From contig VGEJ01000012.1 of assembly GCA_016869335.1 (NCBI GenBank), forward strand, positions 1 through 17,606: a stretch of 17,606 nucleotides of DNA, written 5' to 3'. Source of the stretch: Alphaproteobacteria bacterium (GTDB lineage Bacteria; Pseudomonadota; Alphaproteobacteria; VGEJ01). The position numbers and the translations under genes were made by a program. Below the pieces are notes generated by a model. It worked only from the letters and a program-made list of their open reading frames with translations, made no database searches and was not told where the DNA came from. Shown here one piece after another: positions 14,398 through 17,606 of the stretch. Position 1 is the stretch's first letter; each line of letters opens with the position of its first letter.

Positions 14398-14885
14398 GCC
14401 CGAGTGTTCCTGAGGGCGCGCACCGGCACCCGCCCGTCGCCGGTCGCCTGATAGAACACGGAGATCTTGGGCGTCGTCGCCGCGAATGTGGCGGCGCTTG
14501 AGTCGGCGACCTCGAAACTGTCGAAGCCGCAGCGCAGCATGAACAGAAGCTGATCGCGCAGCACCTCGCCCACCGCCCGCAGCTCGCCGGTGAAGCCGTA
14601 CCGCTCCCGCAGGGTCCGCGCATGGGAGAACGCGCGCCCGTCGGTGAACTTGGCGAACTCGAGGGCCACGAGGTCGAAGCGTCCGAGATCCGCGACGATC
14701 GCTGCGGGATGCTGATCGCCGCGGAGACGAATGCCGAGCGCGCGGTTGGTAGTGCGGAGATCATCTCCGGCGCTCTGCCAGCGAGCGAGCGTGATGATGG
14801 CGCGCTGGGTGCAGTCGAGCTCCTGATCGTCGGCGATGTTCTGCCACGTATCCGGAACGATCGCGCCCTCCCTAATGAGCGCCAT
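14394..14885 (-). CDS. DUF934 family protein, sulfite-reductase-operon accessory protein of unknown function
   Basis: This 163-residue protein matches what I know of DUF934, a family of unknown biochemistry that is regularly encoded beside cysI in proteobacteria. Visible family-like segments are GIRLRGDQHPAAIVADLGRF, VALEFAKFTDGRAFSHARTL, GFTGELRAVGEVLRDQLLFM and CGFDSFEV. There is no signal peptide, membrane segment or metal-binding cysteine cluster; only two cysteines occur, far apart. The frame is open far upstream inside cysI, but the real start is ATG 14885 (MALIREG), which overlaps the end of cysI by 14 bases. Its stop overlaps the cysH start as ATGA. This tight packing implies a role coupled to CysI or CysH, such as cofactor loading or electron delivery, but that is inference. 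Confidence 0.85.
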   Translation of the reverse strand: MALIREGAIVPDTWQNIADDQELDCTQRAIITLARWQSAGDDLRTTNRALGIRLRGDQHPAAIVADLGRFDLVALEFAKFTDGRAFSHARTLRERYGFTGELRAVGEVLRDQLLFMLRCGFDSFEVADSSAATFAATTPKISVFYQATGDGRVPVRALRNTRA

Positions 14886-16524
14886 AGAGCGCCTCCTTGA
14901 ATGGAACCATGCCGACTCGGCGGTAGGTGTCGATGAACGCTTCACCATGGCGCCGCGCGCCGAGATAGGTATCGATGATCGTGTCGATCGCATCCACGAC
15001 CTCCGCGGCGGCAAAGGCCCGCCCGGTGATCTCGCCGAGCGCCGCCCGTTCGCTGCCATCTCCGCCGAGGGTGATCTGATAGAACTCCGCGCCCTTCTTA
15101 TCGACGCCGAGGATGCCGATGTGGCCGACATGGTGGTGGCCGCAGGCGTTGATGCAGCCCGAGATCTTGATCTTGATCGCACCGATCTCTTCTTGCCGCT
15201 CGCGGTTGGCGAATCGGCGCTGGATCTGCTGGGCAATCGGAATCGATCGTGCGTTGGCCAGATTGCAGTAGTCGAGGCCCGGGCAGGCGATGATGTCGGT
15301 GATCAGGCCAGCGTTCGGCGTCGCGAGCCCATGCGCGCGGAGCTCCCGCCACAGCGCCGGCACGTCGTCCTGGCGGACGTGCGGCAGCACCAGGTTCTGC
15401 TCGTGGCTGACCCGCACCTCATCGAGGCTCCAGCGCTCGGCGAGGTCGGCGAGGGCCTCCAACTGCGCCGCCGTCGCGTCGCCCGGCACGCCACCCTCGG
15501 GCTTGAGGGAGATGGTCGCAATCGCGTAGCCCGGCTGCTTGTGGGGCAGGAGATTGTGGCGACACCAGCGCTCGAACACGGGCTCGGCGCGCGCCGCCGC
15601 CAGCGCCGCTGAGGCGGCCGGCAGTCGGGCGTAGGTCGGGGGCGCGAAATGCGCAGCGATCCGGGCCAACTCCTCGTCCGGCAGCGCCAGCGCCGGCCCG
15701 CGCAGCGCCTGCCACTGCTCCTCCACCATGGCGGTGAACGCGGCCGGACCGAGCGTCTGCACCAGGATCTTGATGCGTGCCTTGTACAGGTTGTCGCGCC
15801 GGCCGAACTCGTTGTAGACGCGCAGGATCGCCTCGAGGTAGGCGAGCAGATCGGCCTTCGGCAGGAACGGCCGGATGACATGCCCGATCATGGGCGTCCG
15901 ACCTTGGCCACCACCGACCAGGACGGAGAAACCCGCCTCGCCCGCGGCGTCGCGCACGACCTGGATGCCGATGTCGTGGACCTTGAGCGCCGTCCGATCG
16001 CGCGCCGCGCCGGTGACGGCGATCTTGAACTTGCGCGGCAGAAACGAGAACTCGGGGTGCAGCGTGGACCACTGGCGGATGATCTCGGCGTAGATGCGCG
16101 GGTCCTCGATCTCGTCGGCGGCAACCCCGGCGAGGTGATCGGCGGTGACGTTGCGGATGGTGTTGCCGCTGGTCTGGATCGCGTGCATCTCGACGCTCGC
16201 CAGTGCCGCCAGAATGTCCGCTGCCTGGTCGAGGCGGACCCAGTTGAACTGGATGTTCTGACGCGTCGTGAAGTGGCCGTAGCCGCGGTCGAAGGTGCGC
16301 GCGATGTGGGCGAGCGTGCGCAGCTGGCGCGAGGACAGAGTGCCGTAGGGTATGGCCACCCGCAGCATGTAGGCGTGGAGCTGCAGATAGAGACCGTTCA
16401 GGAGGCGCAACGGCCGGAACTGATCTTCGCTCAGCGCGCCCGAGAGCCGGCGCGCCACCTGATCGCGAAACTGCTCGACCCGTTCATCGACGAGTGTCTG
16501 GTCGAATGCGTCGTAGCGATACAT
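14872..16524 (-). CDS. cysI: Sulfite reductase hemoprotein (siroheme/[4Fe-4S]), CysI/NirA family
   Basis: The enzyme reduces sulfite to sulfide with six electrons. The 550-residue protein shows the duplicated nitrite/sulfite reductase architecture. The first half carries FTTRQNIQFNW and GGGQGRTPMIG. The second half carries the cluster ligands Cys414-x5-Cys420 (CPGLDYC) and Cys457-x3-Cys461 (SGCINACGHHH), which bridge siroheme and the [4Fe-4S] cluster. The start ATG 16524 has GGGGAGGG six bases upstream. Neighbours are SUMT and DUF2849 upstream, DUF934 and cysH downstream. A nitrite reductase role is less likely because cysH is in the same operon. No CysJ flavoprotein is encoded here, so the electron donor may be ferredoxin or a reductase encoded elsewhere. 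Confidence 0.92.
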   Translation of the reverse strand: MYRYDAFDQTLVDERVEQFRDQVARRLSGALSEDQFRPLRLLNGLYLQLHAYMLRVAIPYGTLSSRQLRTLAHIARTFDRGYGHFTTRQNIQFNWVRLDQAADILAALASVEMHAIQTSGNTIRNVTADHLAGVAADEIEDPRIYAEIIRQWSTLHPEFSFLPRKFKIAVTGAARDRTALKVHDIGIQVVRDAAGEAGFSVLVGGGQGRTPMIGHVIRPFLPKADLLAYLEAILRVYNEFGRRDNLYKARIKILVQTLGPAAFTAMVEEQWQALRGPALALPDEELARIAAHFAPPTYARLPAASAALAAARAEPVFERWCRHNLLPHKQPGYAIATISLKPEGGVPGDATAAQLEALADLAERWSLDEVRVSHEQNLVLPHVRQDDVPALWRELRAHGLATPNAGLITDIIACPGLDYCNLANARSIPIAQQIQRRFANRERQEEIGAIKIKISGCINACGHHHVGHIGILGVDKKGAEFYQITLGGDGSERAALGEITGRAFAAAEVVDAIDTIIDTYLGARRHGEAFIDTYRRVGMVPFKEALYGAH

Positions 16525-16541
16525 GGGTGCCCTCCCCGCGG

Positions 16542-16832
16542 CTAGTCGCGGAAGTCGCTGGCCACGGACGGCCCGGCGGCGCGGACGCGCTCACGCTGGT
16601 CGATCGGCACCGGTCGGCCATCGGCAACGGCGACCGGGAACGCGTAAGCGGCGACCACCTGGCACGCCGCGACCGCCCGCTCGGCCGCGGCGAGAAGCGC
16701 CGCCGCCGTCGCCTCGTCCGCTGCCACCGCGGCCTCGTCCAGGCGCGTGGACCACGTGTCGGAGCCGGCGAGGTAGACGATCGCGCCATCGGCCAGGCGG
16801 TTGGCGGTTACGACCTTGGTCATGCCTCTCAT
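16542..16832 (-). CDS. DUF2849 family small protein of unknown function
   Basis: This protein of 96 residues (93 if the second ATG at 16823 is used) resembles DUF2849, a small alphaproteobacterial family usually found between cysG and the sulfite reductase gene. The typical opening is KVVTANRLADGAIVYLAGSD. It is followed by a helical alanine-rich middle (EATAAALLAAAERAVAACQ) and a short C-terminal part. There are no metal-binding or catalytic motifs I recognise, no signal peptide and no membrane segment. ATG 16832 overlaps the stop of the upstream SUMT gene as ATGA, which favours it, whereas family-like sequence starts at the second ATG. It lies 17 bases before cysI. The location implies a function in siroheme supply or CysI maturation, but this is only guilt by association. 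Confidence 0.82.
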   Translation of the reverse strand: MRGMTKVVTANRLADGAIVYLAGSDTWSTRLDEAAVAADEATAAALLAAAERAVAACQVVAAYAFPVAVADGRPVPIDQRERVRAAGPSVASDFRD

Positions 16833-17606
16833 CCGACCGCGGCGAGCGCCGCCGCTGGTGCACGTCCCAGCGCGGCAACCTCGCCGATCACGATCAGCGC
16901 AGGGCTGGCCACACCGGTCGCGGTCTCGCCGAGACCCGCCAGCGTGGTCGTGAGCACGCGCTGGGTCGGGAGCGTGCCGTGTTCAATGACGGCGGCCGGC
17001 GTCGCGCCGGGCGCACCGTGCGCGATCAGGCGAGCGGCGACTCGCCCCGCGTTGCTGGCCCCCATGTAGACGACCAGCGTCGTTCGCAGCTGCGCGAGAC
17101 CGGCCCAGTCGAGATCGGGATCGCCCTCGGCCCCGTGCCCGGTGACGAGGGTGATGCCCTGGGCCGCGCCGCGATGGGTCAGCGGCACACCGGCCGCGGC
17201 CGCGCATCCGGTCGCGGCGGTGATGCCCGGAACGACCTCGACGGGAATGCCGCGCTCGCGCAGATAGAGAAGCTCCTCGCCGCCGCGCCCAAACACGAAC
17301 GGGTCGCCGCCCTTGAGCCGCACGACGTGCTGGCCCTGCAGTGCGAGGTGTGCGAGCAGCGCGTTCGTCTCCGCCTGCGAGCGGCGGGGGTGGCCGCGCG
17401 CCTTGCCGACGTCGATGCGCCGGGCGTCGCGCCGGGCGAGATCGAGCACCGCGGCAGAGACTAGACGGTCGTGCACGATCACGTCAGCCCGCTGCAACGC
17501 CTGCAGGGCGCGCAGCGTGAGCAGGTCGGCCGCGCCCGGTCCGGCGCCCACGATGGAGACCCGCCCGCGCCCGGCCGTCTGCGTGTCGGCGAGCAGGGCC
17601 GCGGGC
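16829..17606 (-). CDS. Uroporphyrinogen-III C-methyltransferase (SUMT), start outside window
   Basis: SUMT methylates uroporphyrinogen III twice with S-adenosylmethionine to give precorrin-2, the precursor of siroheme (and cobalamin). The 258 visible residues contain GRVSIVGAGPGAADLLTLRA near the N-terminal side. VRLKGGDPFVFGRGGEEL, VPGITAATGCAAAAGVPLTHR and TLVVYMGASN follow, all hallmark segments of the family. The frame stays open to the window edge; the GTG at 17551 lies inside the first beta-strand and is not the start. About 15 residues precede the SUMT domain, so this may be a stand-alone CobA-type enzyme or the C-terminal half of a CysG-type siroheme synthase with an upstream precorrin-2 dehydrogenase/ferrochelatase. 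Its stop overlaps the DUF2849 start. Being first in the sulfur operon, it very likely supplies siroheme to CysI. Confidence 0.93.
   Translation of the reverse strand, partial: PAALLADTQTAGRGRVSIVGAGPGAADLLTLRALQALQRADVIVHDRLVSAAVLDLARRDARRIDVGKARGHPRRSQAETNALLAHLALQGQHVVRLKGGDPFVFGRGGEELLYLRERGIPVEVVPGITAATGCAAAAGVPLTHRGAAQGITLVTGHGAEGDPDLDWAGLAQLRTTLVVYMGASNAGRVAARLIAHGAPGATPAAVIEHGTLPTQRVLTTTLAGLGETATGVASPALIVIGEVAALGRAPAAALAAVG

Noticed and set aside
15649..16545. A 298-codon plus-strand frame opposite cysI
   Set aside because: Antisense shadow; cysI on the minus strand has complete siroheme/[4Fe-4S] ligands.

Overview
The window is a GC-rich chromosomal segment made almost entirely of core housekeeping genes. 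Gene order and protein style point to an alphaproteobacterium, probably a Rhodospirillales-like lineage. The cues are a protease followed by serB-miaA-ilvI-ilvH-ilvC-leuA, an mreBCD-mrdA-rodA cell-shape cluster, and an assimilatory sulfate reduction operon carrying the DUF2849 and DUF934 accessory genes. The taxonomic call is inference, since no rRNA or other marker is present. I see no tRNA or rRNA gene, insertion sequence, integrase, attachment site or CRISPR array.

Layout. (1) 1-591, plus strand: the C-terminal end of a DegP/DegQ-type periplasmic protease (two PDZ domains), cut by the window edge. It converges on serB (596-1474, minus; phosphoserine phosphatase). (2) 1492-2409, plus: miaA, divergent from serB. 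The two starts appear to touch and neither is ATG. (3) 2410-2830: a 421-base non-coding stretch with a good sigma70-like promoter just ahead of ilvI. (4) 2831-6234, plus: ilvI, ilvH and ilvC, the common valine/isoleucine steps. (5) 6235-6483: an AT-rich promoter-like patch and a GC-rich leader. (6) 6484-8040, plus: leuA. (7) 8110-13622, plus: mreB, mreC, mreD, mrdA (PBP2) and rodA (mrdB), the complete elongasome core. (8) 13645-17606, minus: a tightly packed operon transcribed as SUMT (cobA/cysG, partial), DUF2849, cysI, DUF934, cysH. It converges on rodA, with a perfect 24-base palindrome at the junction.

How the genes work together. IlvI/IlvH, IlvC and LeuA take pyruvate towards valine, isoleucine and leucine; the later enzymes (IlvD, LeuCD, LeuB, IlvE) are not in the window. 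MreB filaments, MreC, MreD, the transpeptidase PBP2 and the glycosyltransferase RodA form the machine that elongates the cell wall. SUMT makes the precorrin-2 precursor of siroheme, the cofactor of the sulfite reductase CysI. CysH supplies sulfite by reducing APS. No flavoprotein subunit CysJ is present, so CysI probably uses another electron donor.

Nothing here is clearly a new system. The observations most worth checking are the touching non-ATG starts of serB and miaA, the two uncharacterised families (DUF2849, DUF934) built into the sulfite reductase operon, and the possible leaders ahead of ilvI and leuA.
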